A DNA stretch of 38,915 nt from contig NZ_JAHLPS010000049.1 in NCBI RefSeq assembly GCF_018918055.1, positions 1-38,915 on the forward strand, given 5' to 3'. This DNA is from Caproiciproducens sp. MSJ-32. GTDB taxonomy: Bacteria; Bacillota; Clostridia; Clostridiales; Clostridiaceae. The notes beneath the pieces are model-generated. The model was not told the origin of the DNA and ran no database searches. It saw only the letters and a list, made by a program, of their open reading frames with translations. Positions 8,703 through 20,801 of this stretch are shown here, in pieces (within the stretch, counting starts at the first letter, position 1; each line of letters starts with the position of its first letter). A program made the position numbers and the translations under genes.

Positions 8703-8924
8703 CTACTCCCTTTCTTCAACCATATTTGGCACTAATTCCATGATATCTTTAAAATCAACGCCAAGCGCCGTACAAACCTTTACAAGAACATCCATACTGA
8801 CATATTCGTTTTTAGAAAGCTTTGAAATTGACGATGAACTTATTCCCGCAGCAGCTTGTAAATCTTTCTTCTTCATATCGCGGTCAATCAACAATTTCCA
8901 AAGCTTTTTATAGCTAACGGTCAT
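8703..8924 (-). CDS. XRE-family regulator leading the hsd operon
   Basis: This 73-residue Cro/CI protein contains [20 protein letters not shown], the HTH recognition part [20 protein letters not shown] and the closing [18 protein letters not shown]. The ATG at 8924 has GAGGTG six bases upstream; an upstream frame to 8984 overlaps the promoter and is not used. hsdM begins 4 bases after its stop. A regulator at the head of a restriction operon may delay endonuclease expression after transfer; here that is inferred from position. It is a clear relative of the regulator at 1145-1369. Confidence 0.85.
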   Translation of the reverse strand: MTVSYKKLWKLLIDRDMKKKDLQAAAGISSSSISKLSKNEYVSMDVLVKVCTALGVDFKDIMELVPNMVEERE

Positions 8925-8954
8925 CTTGGTCACCTCTTTATATATGTTTTTTCC

Positions 8955-8968
8955 ATTATAGCACATTT
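8955..8968 (-). promoter_or_regulatory. Extended -10 promoter of the hsd operon
   Basis: The minus strand reads TGTGCTATAATGG, with TATAAT at 8960-8955 preceded by TGC, a TGn extension. No good -35 box is seen at the usual distance, which is normal for this promoter type. Confidence 0.5.
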
Positions 8969-8986
8969 TCTTCAAACATAACATGA

Positions 8987-9307
8987 TTATTCTGTGTTTG
9001 TGAAGTAATTTAATATTTCATTTTCCTCCTCAAGCCTTGCCATCTTCTTTAACATTGCCTGATACTCTTCTGATTTAATTAACTTTACCTTTTCTTTTCT
9101 TGATAATCGTTTTATTTCATATTCCCTTTTCATTGCTTCTATTTTATCTTCATATTCTTCATAATAAACTAATTTTACTGGAAGCCTTACCCTTGTATAT
9201 TTTGCTCCCTTTCCATTATTATGAGCTGCAATTCTTTTTTCTAAGTTGTTTGTCCATCCTGTATATAAACTTCCATCAGAACATTCTAACATATAAACAT
9301 AATTCAT
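8987..9307 (-). CDS. GIY-YIG domain protein (UPF0213/YhbQ type)
   Basis: The protein has 106 residues, with the GIY-YIG motif in variant form (YVYMLEC...[14 protein letters not shown], residues 3-26), then [12 protein letters not shown] and an Arg/Lys-rich helix with [14 protein letters not shown]. Such small domains are structure-related to nucleases that cut branched or damaged DNA; the biological role of the YhbQ group is poorly defined. The last 25 residues ([14 protein letters not shown]) look like an added coiled-coil tail. The ATG shares one base with the stop of the upstream prenyltransferase gene (TAATG), so translation is probably coupled. It forms the chromosomal side of the island boundary. 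Confidence 0.85.
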   Translation of the reverse strand: MNYVYMLECSDGSLYTGWTNNLEKRIAAHNNGKGAKYTRVRLPVKLVYYEEYEDKIEAMKREYEIKRLSRKEKVKLIKSEEYQAMLKKMARLEEENEILNYFTNTE

Positions 9308-10260
9308 TATATTATTACTCCAACTAAAATAGTAATAGCTAGTACAATATTAGTAAGGGCAAAGTTTTCAACTGCTAATCCAAAAGTATCTTTTTTAGTT
9401 TGAAGTTCATTAAATTTATCTATATTTTCCTTGACCTTTTTTAGTACTAAAACTGATAAAAGAGAATAAAGAGGAAGAACTCTAATAACAACGGCTATAA
9501 CAATTGCTATATAACCAATATAATATAGCCATTTAAATAATTTAAGGGCATTTTCCTTGCCTATATAAATTGGAAGAGTATATCTCTTATTTACTATATC
9601 ATCTTCTATATCACAGATATTATTTGCCAACATAATATTTGCGATTCCTGTTATTGCAGGTAAACAGACTATAAATAAAATTATAAGTTCCTTTAAATTA
9701 AATACTATATTTATACTATTTAAATTAGAATAATTAATATTTAATATTCCTTTATCAAATACATGTATATACATAGTTATAAAAGTTAATAAAAAACCCA
9801 TAGCAAGACCTGAAAACACTTCCCCAAAAGGAGTTCTGGAAATTGGAATTGGGCCAAAGGTATAAGTAATACCAATAAGAAAGGCTAATGCGCCAAGTAA
9901 TAAAACTACAATATTTGTATTTGCAACTAATAATAATCCTAAAAGAGCTGCTATTCCTAACATTATATATATTAAATATCTTACATGATCAGGATTTAAT
10001 TTATCTCTTACAATGGCATTATGGCTTTCGTATCCAAAGCCTTCTTTCTTTATTGCCTTTGCATAATCTATATAATTATTTATTGCTGTAGTTGTCATAT
10101 CAAAAATAAGCATTGAAAAAAACATTATTATTGCATTTTTAAAATTAAAAGTATTGTATCTATAATATACAAATAAAGATGCTAGTAAATATGGAATTAC
10201 ACTTGCAGCCTTTGTTTGAATCTCTACTAATTTTAAAAAACTCTTTATTTTCAAGTTCAA
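9307..10260 (-). CDS. UbiA-family prenyltransferase (MenA-like)
   Basis: This integral membrane enzyme has about eight or nine hydrophobic spans. The two Asp-rich UbiA sites are visible: [10 protein letters not shown] (about residue 60) and [19 protein letters not shown] (about 210), which bind the magnesium-prenyl diphosphate. The family attaches polyprenyl chains to aromatic rings; sequence style is closest to MenA (1,4-dihydroxy-2-naphthoate prenyltransferase). No other menaquinone genes lie in the window, so the acceptor is uncertain. The start is uncertain: TTG at 10260 is only 2 bases from AAAGGAAG, while the TTG at 10254 has better spacing. Transcribed with the GIY-YIG gene. Confidence 0.8.
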   Translation of the reverse strand: MNLKIKSFLKLVEIQTKAASVIPYLLASLFVYYRYNTFNFKNAIIMFFSMLIFDMTTTAINNYIDYAKAIKKEGFGYESHNAIVRDKLNPDHVRYLIYIMLGIAALLGLLLVANTNIVVLLLGALAFLIGITYTFGPIPISRTPFGEVFSGLAMGFLLTFITMYIHVFDKGILNINYSNLNSINIVFNLKELIILFIVCLPAITGIANIMLANNICDIEDDIVNKRYTLPIYIGKENALKLFKWLYYIGYIAIVIAVVIRVLPLYSLLSVLVLKKVKENIDKFNELQTKKDTFGLAVENFALTNIVLAITILVGVII

Positions 10261-10423
10261 TACTTCCTTTCAACTAAAATTATTACTAAATTAAATAATA
10301 TTTAATCCAAAATTATTATATCATATAATTATAAAACTTCTCATAGCAATTGATCCATTTTGTATGTTTTCATGAATAAAATCTATTTTTTCTCCTTCTT
10401 CTTGAAGGGCTATTGTATAAATC

Positions 10424-10461
10424 AAAGGAGCTATATCAAAATTTCTTGATATTGCCCCTTT
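10424..10461 (-). terminator. Hairpin at the end of the ilv-leu operon
   Basis: Sixteen-base arms (minus strand AAAGGGGCAATATCAA and TTGATATAGCTCCTTT) pair with one mismatch and one wobble around GAAATT. They begin 8 bases after the ilvC stop. The T-run after the stem is short (GATTTAT), so termination may be partial. Confidence 0.55.
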
Positions 10462-10468
10462 TATATCT

Positions 10469-13161
<2,693 letters not shown>

Positions 13162-13180
13162 AAAAGCCCCCCTTTTTATC

Positions 13181-13212
13181 AATTCACAATGAACAATGGA
13201 GAATTGTCCATT
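13181..13212. repeat. Low-complexity intercistronic repeat between ilvD and ilvB
   Basis: The sequence is built of CAATGAACAATGG/AATTGTCCATT-type words, with AATGGA and TCCATT as a 6-bp stem. It abuts and partly overlaps the ilvD stop codon (13211-13213). Similar words recur at 19655-19760. Confidence 0.55.
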
Positions 13213-14869
13213 ATTTTAATATTGCTCCTTTGCTTGATGAACTTACTAATTTTGAATATCTATATAAATACCCCTCTTTAATCTTTGGTTCAAAAGCTTT
13301 TAATCTTTTTCTTCTTTCTTCTAAAACTTCCTCTGGAACTAGCAGCTCTAGTTTACCATTTATAATATCTATTGATATTTTGTCTCCTTCTTCTACTAGC
13401 GCTATTACTCCCCCTTCAGCAGCCTCTGGTGCAACGTGTCCTATAGATGCTCCTCTTGTAGCTCCACTAAATCTTCCATCTGTTATCAAGGCTACATATT
13501 TATCTAAGCCCATTCCTGCAATTGCTGAGGTTGGTGACAGCATTTCCCTCATACCAGGTCCGCCTTTTGGTCCTTCATATCTAATGACTACAACATCACC
13601 CTTAACTATTTTCCTTGATAAAATAGCTTTTATTGCATCTTCTTCACTATCAAACACCCTTGCCGGTCCAGTATGAACCAGCATTTCTTCTAGTACTGCT
13701 GACTTTTTAACTACTGCCCCTTCTTTAGCCAAGTTTCCTTTAAGAACTTTTATTCCTCCTATTTCACTATAAGGCTTATCTATAGGTCTTATAACATCAT
13801 AATTTAAAACCTCTGCATCCTTAATATTTTCTCTATGGCTTTTTCCTGTAACTGTAATGCAGTCAAGAGCTATTAAATCCTTCTTTGAAAGTTCCTTAAT
13901 TACTGCTTGAATGCCACCAGCCCAGTATAATTCCTCAATGTGGGTATCTGAAGCTGGCGCAAGTTTACATAAATTAGGGGTAATTTCTGATACCTTATCT
14001 ATAATTTCATAATTTAACTCTATTTTTGCTTCATTAGCTATAGCTAATAAATGCAGAATACTATTGGTTGAGCATCCAAGGGCCATATCTACTTTAAGGG
14101 CATTAATTAATGCTGATTTTGTAACTATATCTCTTGGTTTTATATCTTCCTTAAGAATATTCATTATCTGCATTCCTGCCATCTTAGCTAGTCTAATTCT
14201 TTCTGAATAAACAGCTGGGATTGTGCCATTGCCTGGTAGAGCTAACCCCAAAGCTTCTGACAAGCAATTCATTGAATTTGCAGTAAACATTCCAGAACAA
14301 GAACCACATGTAGGACAAGCATTATTTTCTAAATTTAACAAATCCCCTTTAGATATATTTCCACTCTCATAAGTTCCCACCGCTTCAAACATAGTTGAAA
14401 GAGATACTTCTTTTCCCTTAAATTTACCTGCTAACATTGGACCGCCGCTGACAAAAATCGATGGTATATTAAGCCTTAAAGCAGCCATTAACATCCCTGG
14501 AACGATTTTGTCACAGTTTGGAATAAACACTAAGGCATCAAATTGATGGGCCTTAGCCATACACTCTATAGAATCTGCAATTAATTCCCTAGTAGGTAAT
14601 GAATATCTCATCCCCTCATGCCCCATTGCTATACCATCACATACTCCTATAGCTGGAAATATTATTGGAGTTCCGCCCTTCAGAAGGATGCCTTTTTTTA
14701 CAGCTTCTGTTATCTTATCTAAGTTAATATGGCCAGGAATTATATCATTTTGTGAAGTTACAATTCCTATTAAAGGCCTATCTATTTCTTCATCAGTCAA
14801 TCCTGTTGCCTTTAGCAATGATCTATGAGGAGCTTTAGCAGCTCCCTTCTTTATTGCATCGCTTCTCAT
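13211..14869 (-). CDS. ilvD: Dihydroxy-acid dehydratase
   Basis: IlvD removes water from dihydroxy-isovalerate or dihydroxy-methylvalerate to give the 2-oxo acids that precede valine/leucine and isoleucine. The 552 residues carry the iron-sulfur cysteines in [12 protein letters not shown] (about residue 122) and [20 protein letters not shown] (about 190), the ALGCSTNS block, and the conserved [15 protein letters not shown] and [14 protein letters not shown] near the end. The iron-sulfur cluster makes the enzyme oxygen-sensitive, which suits an anaerobe. The start has AAAGGAAG upstream. It follows leuB after 13 bases. Confidence 0.97.
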   Translation of the reverse strand: MRSDAIKKGAAKAPHRSLLKATGLTDEEIDRPLIGIVTSQNDIIPGHINLDKITEAVKKGILLKGGTPIIFPAIGVCDGIAMGHEGMRYSLPTRELIADSIECMAKAHQFDALVFIPNCDKIVPGMLMAALRLNIPSIFVSGGPMLAGKFKGKEVSLSTMFEAVGTYESGNISKGDLLNLENNACPTCGSCSGMFTANSMNCLSEALGLALPGNGTIPAVYSERIRLAKMAGMQIMNILKEDIKPRDIVTKSALINALKVDMALGCSTNSILHLLAIANEAKIELNYEIIDKVSEITPNLCKLAPASDTHIEELYWAGGIQAVIKELSKKDLIALDCITVTGKSHRENIKDAEVLNYDVIRPIDKPYSEIGGIKVLKGNLAKEGAVVKKSAVLEEMLVHTGPARVFDSEEDAIKAILSRKIVKGDVVVIRYEGPKGGPGMREMLSPTSAIAGMGLDKYVALITDGRFSGATRGASIGHVAPEAAEGGVIALVEEGDKISIDIINGKLELLVPEEVLEERRKRLKAFEPKIKEGYLYRYSKLVSSSSKGAILK

Positions 14870-14882
14870 AATAACACTTCCT

Positions 14883-15959
14883 TTAACTTAATATTTTTTC
14901 TAATACAAGTCTTCCTATCTCCTTTGTCCCAACTAACTTCTTTCCATCACTCATAATATCTGCAGTTCTATAACCCTCTTCAAGGACACTAAAAACTGCC
15001 TTTTCTATAGCTTTTGCTTCTTCTTCTAAATCAAAGCTATATCTAAGCATCATTGCAGCTGATAATATTGTTGCTAGAGGATTAGCTATTCCTTGACCAG
15101 CAATATCAGGTGCACTTCCATGGATTGGTTCATACATTCCTCTTTTTCCTTCTCCTAAGGATGCTGAAGGGAGCATACCTATTGAACCTGTTATCATACT
15201 AGCTTCATCTGATAAAATATCACCAAACATATTGGAAGTAACAATTACATCAAATTGTTTTGGATTTCTTACAAGCTGCATTGCTGCATTATCAACATAC
15301 ATATGATTTACTTCTACCTCTGGATATTCCTTTGCCAATTCATCTATTACCTTTCTCCAAAGCCTTGAACTTTCCAGTATATTGGCCTTATCAATACTTG
15401 TTAGCTTTTTATTTCTTTTCATTGCTGTTTCAAAGGCAATTTTACCTATTCTTCTTACCTCATTTTCATTATATCTTTCAGTATCATAAGCTCCCTTAAC
15501 ACCATTAATTTCTTCTCTTCCTCTTTCACCAAAATATATGCCTCCTGTTAGTTCTCTAACAACGCATATATCTATTCCATCTCCTATAATTGAATCCTTA
15601 AGAGGTGATGCTTCCTTTAATGGGGCATATAAAAGAGCTGGTCTTAAATTACAATAAAGTCCAAGACCTCCCCTAAGACCTAATAAGGCTTGTTCAGGTC
15701 TTATTTTTGCATCAGGATTGTCCCATTTAGGTCCTCCTACAGCACCAAGTAAAACTGCATCTGCCTTTTTACAAGCTTCTAAAGTTTCTTCTGGAAGAGG
15801 TATACCCTCCTCGTCTATTGCACAACCTCCTGCTAAAAGATATTCATATTCAAACTTATGATTAAATTTATCCCCAACACAATTTAAAATATTCACAGTT
15901 TCTTCAACAACTTCTGGACCAATTCCATCTCCTGCTATTACAGCTATTTTATAATTCAT
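14883..15959 (-). CDS. leuB: 3-isopropylmalate dehydrogenase (probably also 3-methylmalate)
   Basis: LeuB oxidises and decarboxylates 3-isopropylmalate in leucine synthesis, and in citramalate-pathway organisms also 3-methylmalate to 2-oxobutyrate. The 358 residues contain AGDGIGPEV (about residue 9), the substrate loop [21 protein letters not shown] with its Arg residues, the Tyr of the GGIYFGERG block, and the family signature with [19 protein letters not shown] (about 243-262). It uses GGGGGG as ribosome site. It is separated from leuD by a 279-base repeat-filled gap. Confidence 0.95.
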   Translation of the reverse strand: MNYKIAVIAGDGIGPEVVEETVNILNCVGDKFNHKFEYEYLLAGGCAIDEEGIPLPEETLEACKKADAVLLGAVGGPKWDNPDAKIRPEQALLGLRGGLGLYCNLRPALLYAPLKEASPLKDSIIGDGIDICVVRELTGGIYFGERGREEINGVKGAYDTERYNENEVRRIGKIAFETAMKRNKKLTSIDKANILESSRLWRKVIDELAKEYPEVEVNHMYVDNAAMQLVRNPKQFDVIVTSNMFGDILSDEASMITGSIGMLPSASLGEGKRGMYEPIHGSAPDIAGQGIANPLATILSAAMMLRYSFDLEEEAKAIEKAVFSVLEEGYRTADIMSDGKKLVGTKEIGRLVLEKILS

Positions 15960-15961
15960 TT

Positions 15962-16255
15962 TAATCCCCCCAACTATTCAGTTCACTGTTCACTATATTT
16001 TTTGCTTATTACTTCTTACCTATCACTTCTTAACTCTAACTTATGCTTCTTACCCCAACTCCAAACTCCTAACTACTAACTAAATTAAGCTCCACACTCA
16101 ACACTCCACACTCCAAACTAAATTTAGCTCCACACTCAACACTCCACACTCCAAACTAAATTTAGCTCCACACTCCAAACTACTAACTACTAACTCCTAA
16201 CTCCCAACTCCAAACTCCAAACTACTAACTCCTAACTCCTAACTCCTAACTGAAT
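15962..16255. repeat. Heptamer repeat array between leuD and leuB
   Basis: Read on the minus (coding) strand, most of this stretch is seven-base words of the form AGTTAGG, with variants AGTTTGG, AGTGTGG and AGTTAGT. Inside is a 38-bp tandem unit, 16082-16119 and 16120-16157, with a shortened third copy to 16181. The low-complexity character fades toward leuB (about 15962-16050). The array supplies TAG stops in several frames and many AGGAG-like words. It overlaps the last codons of leuD. No gene is present in it. Confidence 0.85.
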
Positions 16256-16742
16256 TATTCTTGTTTTTAATGTAATTCACTAGCCCATTTGAGTTTATTA
16301 TTTCCTGCATAAATTCCGGGAAAGGTTCCCCTTGGTATTGTTCATTTTTTGTATGATTTGTTATTACTCCAGTTGTGAAGTCTATTTCTAGTTTGTCCCC
16401 TGCATCTATTTTATCTACAGCCTCTTCGCATTCTAAAATTGGAAGTCCAATATTTATAGCATTTCTATAGAATATTCTTGCGAAGGTTTTTGCAATAACA
16501 CAACTTACTCCACTTTCTTTAATTGCTATTGGTGCATGTTCTCTTGAAGAGCCACATCCAAAATTTTTATTTGCAACGATAATATCTCCAGCTTCTACCT
16601 TTTTCACAAAATCTTTATCAATATCCTCCATACAGTGACTGGCTAGTTCCTTTGGATCTGATGTATTTAAATATCTTGCTGGAATAATTACATCTGTATC
16701 TACGTTATCTCCATATTTAAAAACTTTTCCTACTGCTTTCAT
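16239..16742 (-). CDS. leuD: 3-isopropylmalate/citramalate isomerase, small subunit
   Basis: LeuD forms the swivelling half of the aconitase-like isomerase with LeuC. The 167 residues contain [17 protein letters not shown] (about residue 10) and the substrate loop [16 protein letters not shown] (about 60-75), typical of the short LeuD type that also acts on citramalate. The AAGGGGGAG ribosome site is 6 bases before the ATG. The C-terminal SVRS and the TAG stop are written by the heptamer repeat, so the native end was probably a few residues different. Confidence 0.95.
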   Translation of the reverse strand: MKAVGKVFKYGDNVDTDVIIPARYLNTSDPKELASHCMEDIDKDFVKKVEAGDIIVANKNFGCGSSREHAPIAIKESGVSCVIAKTFARIFYRNAINIGLPILECEEAVDKIDAGDKLEIDFTTGVITNHTKNEQYQGEPFPEFMQEIINSNGLVNYIKNKNNSVRS

Positions 16743-16755
16743 TTATATCTCCCCC

Positions 16756-18015
16756 TTAAATTAACTCTGGATTTGTTATTTTTCCTGTTATTGCTGATGC
16801 TGCTGCAACTGCTGGACTTGCTAAGTAAACTTCTGATTCAACATGCCCCATTCTACCAACAAAATTTCTGTTGGTTGTTGATACAGCCCTTTCACCCTTT
16901 GCAAGTATTCCCATGTGGCCACCTAAACATGGTCCACAAGTTGGTGTAGAAACAACAGCTCCAGCTTCTACTAAATCCTTAATTATTCCTTCTTCTAAAG
17001 CTTGAAGGTAAATTTTTTGAGTTCCAGGGAAGACTATACATCTCACTCCTTTTTTCACTTTCTTGCCTTTAAGTATATCTCTTGCAACTCTTAAATCTGA
17101 TATTCTACCATTTGTGCAAGAACCTATAACTACCTGATCTATAACAACATCCCCAACTTCATCAATAGTTCTCGTATTATCTGGTAAATGTGGAAATGCA
17201 ACTGTCGGTCTTAAGCTGCTTAAATCTATTTCATAAACCTCATCATATTCTGCATCTTCATCTGCTTCATAAACCTTATATTCTCTAGTTGAATGTTCTT
17301 TTAAATACTCAATTGTCTTTTCATCTACTGGAAAAATTCCATTTTTTCCACCAGCCTCAATTGCCATATTTGCCATTGTAAATCTATCATCCATTGATAA
17401 ATACTTTATTCCGTCTCCTACAAACTCCATAGATTTATAAAGAGCTCCATCTACCCCAATCATTCCAATTATATGAAGAATAATATCTTTTCCACTTACC
17501 CATTTTGCTGGTTTATTTCTGAGTACAAATTTTATTGCCGATGGAACCTTAAACCAGCACTTTCCTGTTGCCATACCAGCTGCCATATCTGTTGAGCCAA
17601 TACCTGTTGAAAAAGCTCCTAGTGCTCCATAGGTACAAGTATGTGAATCTGCCCCAATTACCACATCTCCTGCAACTACCAAGCCCTTTTCAGGTATTAA
17701 GCAATGTTCTATTCCCATTTCACCTACTTCAAAGAAATTAGTTATTTCTTTTTCTTTTGCAAAGTTCCTTATGAACTTACATTGTTCCGCTGCCTTTATA
17801 TCTTTATTAGGTGTAAAGTGGTCTGGAACTATAGCAACTTTATCTTTATCAAAAACTTCTTTAAAATTTAATTTTTGAAATTCCTTTACTGCTACAGGTG
17901 ATGTTATATCATTACCTAGCACCAAATCCAATTTTGCCTCAATTAACTGTCCTGCCTTTACTTTATCTAGTCCTGCATGTGCTGCTAATATTTTTTGTGT
18001 CATTGTCATTCCCAT
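16756..18015 (-). CDS. leuC: 3-isopropylmalate/citramalate isomerase, large subunit
   Basis: LeuC holds the 4Fe-4S cluster that moves the hydroxyl group of 2-isopropylmalate or citramalate. The cluster cysteines are in [12 protein letters not shown] (about residue 300) and [13 protein letters not shown] (about 360); [20 protein letters not shown] near 120 is the aconitase signature. At 419 residues it belongs to the short HacA-like LeuC type used with a 165-residue LeuD, rather than the longer enterobacterial type. The start is the first ATG of MGMTMTQ, 9 bases after GGGGGA. It sits 18 bases after cimA. Confidence 0.96.
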   Translation of the reverse strand: MGMTMTQKILAAHAGLDKVKAGQLIEAKLDLVLGNDITSPVAVKEFQKLNFKEVFDKDKVAIVPDHFTPNKDIKAAEQCKFIRNFAKEKEITNFFEVGEMGIEHCLIPEKGLVVAGDVVIGADSHTCTYGALGAFSTGIGSTDMAAGMATGKCWFKVPSAIKFVLRNKPAKWVSGKDIILHIIGMIGVDGALYKSMEFVGDGIKYLSMDDRFTMANMAIEAGGKNGIFPVDEKTIEYLKEHSTREYKVYEADEDAEYDEVYEIDLSSLRPTVAFPHLPDNTRTIDEVGDVVIDQVVIGSCTNGRISDLRVARDILKGKKVKKGVRCIVFPGTQKIYLQALEEGIIKDLVEAGAVVSTPTCGPCLGGHMGILAKGERAVSTTNRNFVGRMGHVESEVYLASPAVAAASAITGKITNPELI

Positions 18016-18033
18016 TTGTTTTAGTCCCCCTTT

Positions 18034-19629
18034 TTAAAAATACGCTTTTAAATTTTTCTCCATATCTTTAATTAATTTATATTCCAAGGAGTCAACTAAG
18101 GCGGTCCAGCTTGCCTCAATTACATCCTTAGACACCCCAACTGTAGTCCAATTTTCCCTGCCATCAGTAGATTCTATCAATACTCTTACCTTTGAACCTG
18201 TGGCACTTTTTGAATCTAAAACCCTTACCTTATAATCGACTAATCTTACTTCTTTCAACTTTGGATAAAAACTTTCAAGGGCTTCCCTTAATGCCTTATC
18301 TAATGCATTTACAGGTCCATCTCCCTGTGAAGCTGCAATTTTATTTTCATTATCCACTGTAATATTTACGATTGCTGTTGATGTAAAGTCCTTATTGCTG
18401 AAGGGTTGTTCTACTATTGTTTTAAAGTGATTTAACTGAAAGAAAGGCTTATATTTTCCTATTGTTTTTCTAATAAGAAGTTCTACGGTGCCCTCTGCAC
18501 CTTCAAATTTATATCCCTCATACTCCAACTCTTTTAATCTATTTGTGACTTTAGTTACTTCTTCACTATCTCTTTCTATATTAGGAAATATCTTTTGAAT
18601 TTCTTTTAGTATTGTACTTCTGCCACTTACCTCAGAAATTAAGAATCTTCTATCATTTCCTATAAGTTCAGGATTTATATGTTCATAAGACTTTGTAGAT
18701 TTTGTTACTGCATCAATATGCATTCCACCTTTGTGGGCAAAGGCTGACTCCCCAACATAAGGCATATTGTCTGTAAGCTTAAGATTTGAAATTTCAGATA
18801 TAAATCTTGCTGTTTTTGTTAATCTTGATAATTTTTCTTCCTCTACTACCCTATATCCCATTTTTAGCTGCAAAGTTGGAATTATTGATGATAAATTTGC
18901 GTTTCCACATCTTTCTCCAAATCCAATAAAAGTGCCTTGAATATGAATTACTCCTTCTTCTACTGCTGCTAATGAGTTTGCCACCGCTAAACCTATATCA
19001 TTATGGCAATGAATTCCTATCCTTCCTCCTAGTTCTTCAACCACTTTCTTTGATATTTCTTTAATTTCTTTAGGAAGAGTTCCACCATTTGTATCACATA
19101 AGACTATAACATCTGCACCAGCCTTTTTTGCTGTTTTAATAGCTTTTATTGCATATTCCTTATTAGCTTTATATCCATCAAAGAAATGCTCTGCATCAAA
19201 GACTACTTCTTTATTTTTTTCCTTAGCAAATTTTATTGTATCAAATATCATATTTATATTTTCTTCTAAAGAAGTTTTTAAAATTTCTTCAACCTGAAAA
19301 TCCCATGCCTTTCCGAATATCGCAACTGTTTCTGTATCTGCCCCAATTAAACTCTTTAAATTTTTATCTTCTTCAGCTTTAATATTGGCCTTTCTTGTTG
19401 AACCAAAGGCTACAAGTCTTGAATTGCTAAGTTTTACCTCCTTTATACGTTTAAAAAACTCCATATCCTTTGGATTTGATCCAGGATTTCCAGCTTCAAT
19501 ATAAGTAACCCCAATTTTATCTAATGCTAAAGCCAGCTTTATTTTATCCTCCAGCGAAAAGGAAATGTCTTCACCCTGTGCCCCATCTCTCAAGGTTGAA
19601 TCAAATATTTCTATTTTTTTATTGCTCAT
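18034..19629 (-). CDS. cimA: (R)-citramalate synthase
   Basis: CimA condenses acetyl-CoA with pyruvate to make citramalate, the threonine-independent entry to isoleucine. The fold is a DRE-TIM barrel: FDSTLRDGAQGEDISFS (about residue 7), EAGNPGSNPKDMEFF, the metal-binding HCHNDIGLAVANS (about 210) and GTFIGFGERCGNANL. The C-terminal part is the LeuA-type regulatory domain, followed by RVLDSKSATGSKVRVL. The GxPGSNPKD block and length (531 residues) separate it from LeuA and homocitrate synthase. The ATG at 19629 (MSNKK) is used because GGGGGG is at proper distance; the ATG two codons earlier touches it. Feedback control by isoleucine is expected from the family. Confidence 0.9.
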   Translation of the reverse strand: MSNKKIEIFDSTLRDGAQGEDISFSLEDKIKLALALDKIGVTYIEAGNPGSNPKDMEFFKRIKEVKLSNSRLVAFGSTRKANIKAEEDKNLKSLIGADTETVAIFGKAWDFQVEEILKTSLEENINMIFDTIKFAKEKNKEVVFDAEHFFDGYKANKEYAIKAIKTAKKAGADVIVLCDTNGGTLPKEIKEISKKVVEELGGRIGIHCHNDIGLAVANSLAAVEEGVIHIQGTFIGFGERCGNANLSSIIPTLQLKMGYRVVEEEKLSRLTKTARFISEISNLKLTDNMPYVGESAFAHKGGMHIDAVTKSTKSYEHINPELIGNDRRFLISEVSGRSTILKEIQKIFPNIERDSEEVTKVTNRLKELEYEGYKFEGAEGTVELLIRKTIGKYKPFFQLNHFKTIVEQPFSNKDFTSTAIVNITVDNENKIAASQGDGPVNALDKALREALESFYPKLKEVRLVDYKVRVLDSKSATGSKVRVLIESTDGRENWTTVGVSKDVIEASWTALVDSLEYKLIKDMEKNLKAYF

Positions 19630-19654
19630 TGCCATCCCCCCTAAGTACAATGCA

Positions 19655-19760
19655 AAATTCACAATTTTGGGAATAATTCAGCATAGCTGAATTATAAATT
19701 TTAGAAACTGTATAACAGTTTATCTTTAATTATCAATTGTCCATTTTCAATCTTCAATTG
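19655..19760. repeat. Intercistronic repeats and twin hairpins between ilvN and cimA
   Basis: Two small hairpins share the loop ATA: TAATTCAGC/GCTGAATTA (19674-19694) and AAACTGT/ACAGTTT (19705-19721). They are flanked by AATTGTCC/TTCAATTG words like those at 13181-13212. Neither hairpin has a T-run, so read-through is expected inside this operon. Confidence 0.6.
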
Positions 19761-19764
19761 GATA

Positions 19765-20265
19765 CTATTCGTATTTTGTTATATCGTTATCCCCTCTTTC
19801 TAGGGCTGTTACCCCCGTTCTTACCATTTCTACTATTCCATAGGACTGCATTAATTCTATCAAGGCTGATACCTTACTTTCATCTCCAGTAAGTTCTATT
19901 GTTAATGTTTGTTGTGCAACATCTATAATCTTGCATCTAAATATTTTTACCAGCTCATTTATTTCTCCCCTTTTTTCTGGTGGAGCTTGTACTTTTATTA
20001 ATACTAATTCCCTATATACAGAATTTTCTGACTTTAATTCATATATTTTTAAAACGTCCTCTAGTTTATTGAGCTGCTTTGTAAATTGCTCTAAAACATC
20101 CTCGTTTCCAGTTAAAGCTATTGTCATTCTTGATATTTCTTTATTTTCAGTACTTCCAACTGTTAAACTGTCAATGTTAAATCCCCTTCTTGAAAATAAT
20201 CCCGCTATTCTAGCTAATACTCCTGAAGAATTACGAACTAACACAGATAATATGTGACTTTCCAA
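19765..20265 (-). CDS. ilvN: Acetolactate synthase, small (regulatory) subunit
   Basis: IlvN binds the catalytic IlvB subunit, activates it and makes it sensitive to valine. The ACT domain is at residues 3-75: LSVLVRNSSGVLARIAGLFS with the effector-binding turn RRGFNIDSLTVG. The C-terminal domain (VKIFRCKIIDVAQQTLTIEL...) completes a normal 166-residue protein. The start is the TTG at 20265, nine bases after AAGGGGG. A GTG-initiated extension to 20307 would run back into the leader terminator and is rejected. It is the first gene behind the T-box. Confidence 0.93.
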   Translation of the reverse strand: MESHILSVLVRNSSGVLARIAGLFSRRGFNIDSLTVGSTENKEISRMTIALTGNEDVLEQFTKQLNKLEDVLKIYELKSENSVYRELVLIKVQAPPEKRGEINELVKIFRCKIIDVAQQTLTIELTGDESKVSALIELMQSYGIVEMVRTGVTALERGDNDITKYE

Positions 20266-20293
20266 ATGATCATTCCCCCTTCCTAAAAAAGTG

Positions 20294-20334
20294 TATAAAA
20301 ATACCACCTTCGATAATATAAATCAATGGCGGTA
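20294..20334 (-). terminator. Leader terminator of the T-box
   Basis: TACCGCC (20334-20328) pairs with GGTGGTA (20308-20302) with one G-U pair, followed by TTTTTAT. The 5' arm overlaps GTTATGATTACC, which can instead pair with GGTGATAGTAAT just after TGGAACC to form an antiterminator. Confidence 0.7.
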
Positions 20335-20537
20335 ATCATAACTCAACATTAAATTACTATCACCAGGTTCCAACAAACCCTTGCCTTTAACGGTGCTTAC
20401 CGGTTATCTCTTACTAATACATTTTTGTACTTTCAAGATACTGCTCTGGAGTGATGATTATTTAGTAAAGTATCCATTCACACCAACCATGGACTCTCTG
20501 TAACTTTATTCTCTAAATAATGGTCTCCTTCATAGCA
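20294..20537 (-). promoter_or_regulatory. T-box leader of the ilv-leu operon, probable isoleucine (AUC) specifier
   Basis: Stem I can be drawn. TGCT (20537-20534) pairs with AGCA around a GA (kink-turn) motif with AUGA. GGAG pairs with CTCC, and ATTATTTAG pairs perfectly with CTAAATAAT. The internal loop between the last two holds CATCA on the 3' side, so the specifier is AUC (20455-20453), an Ile codon. The distal part AGAGAGTCCATGGTTGGTG is the usual T-box apical motif. Downstream are AGTAAGAG...ACCGG (stem II region) and TGGAACC (20372-20366), the best match to the UGGNACC box. The fourth base is A, which would not pair with the usual A73 of tRNA-Ile, so the core assignment is less sure than stem I. 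Confidence 0.85.
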
Positions 20538-20582
20538 TTTATTCAATTTAATATTTCTTATTCAATTTTACTGTTGATAAAA

Positions 20583-20611
20583 ATATTACACCTATTATCC
20601 ACCTAAGTCAA
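20583..20611 (-). promoter_or_regulatory. Promoter of the ilv-leu operon
   Basis: On the minus strand TTGACT (20611-20606), a 17-base spacer and TAATAT (20588-20583) form a near-consensus vegetative promoter about 45 bases before stem I. Confidence 0.8.
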
Positions 20612-20801
20612 TCTTTTACAGAATTTTTACAAAATCATTTTTTCTTCCCCCTTTATCACTATATCCTATTAATAATTTTTTAATATATTAAGGTTTTTCA
20701 TTGCAAATTAATAAAATTTTTAAGAAAAATAATAAATATACATTATAATACCTGGCTTATTTTAATAAATTTTATAATAATAAAAAATAGTAAATTGTAT
20801 A
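20612..20801. other. AT-rich gap between the ilv-leu promoter and the glmM terminator
   Basis: No open frame or further signal was recognised. It separates two leftward transcription units. Confidence 0.4.

Noticed and set aside
13230..13676. 148-codon plus-strand frame opposite ilvD
   Set aside because: Complement shadow of a well-conserved gene; Ser/Pro-rich composition typical of antisense frames in AT-rich DNA.
16000..16255. Possible CRISPR array
   Set aside because: The repeats are 7-base words and 38-bp tandem copies without unique spacers of even length, and no cas genes are near.
19636..19662. Longer CimA start (MNFALYLGG...)
   Set aside because: The upstream codons include the ribosome site itself; the ATG at 19629 has normal spacing.
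20302..20310. AAGGTGGTA as the T-box core
   Set aside because: It lies in the 3' arm of the leader terminator, with no room for an antiterminator after it. TGGAACC at 20366-20372 has the right position relative to the competing helices.
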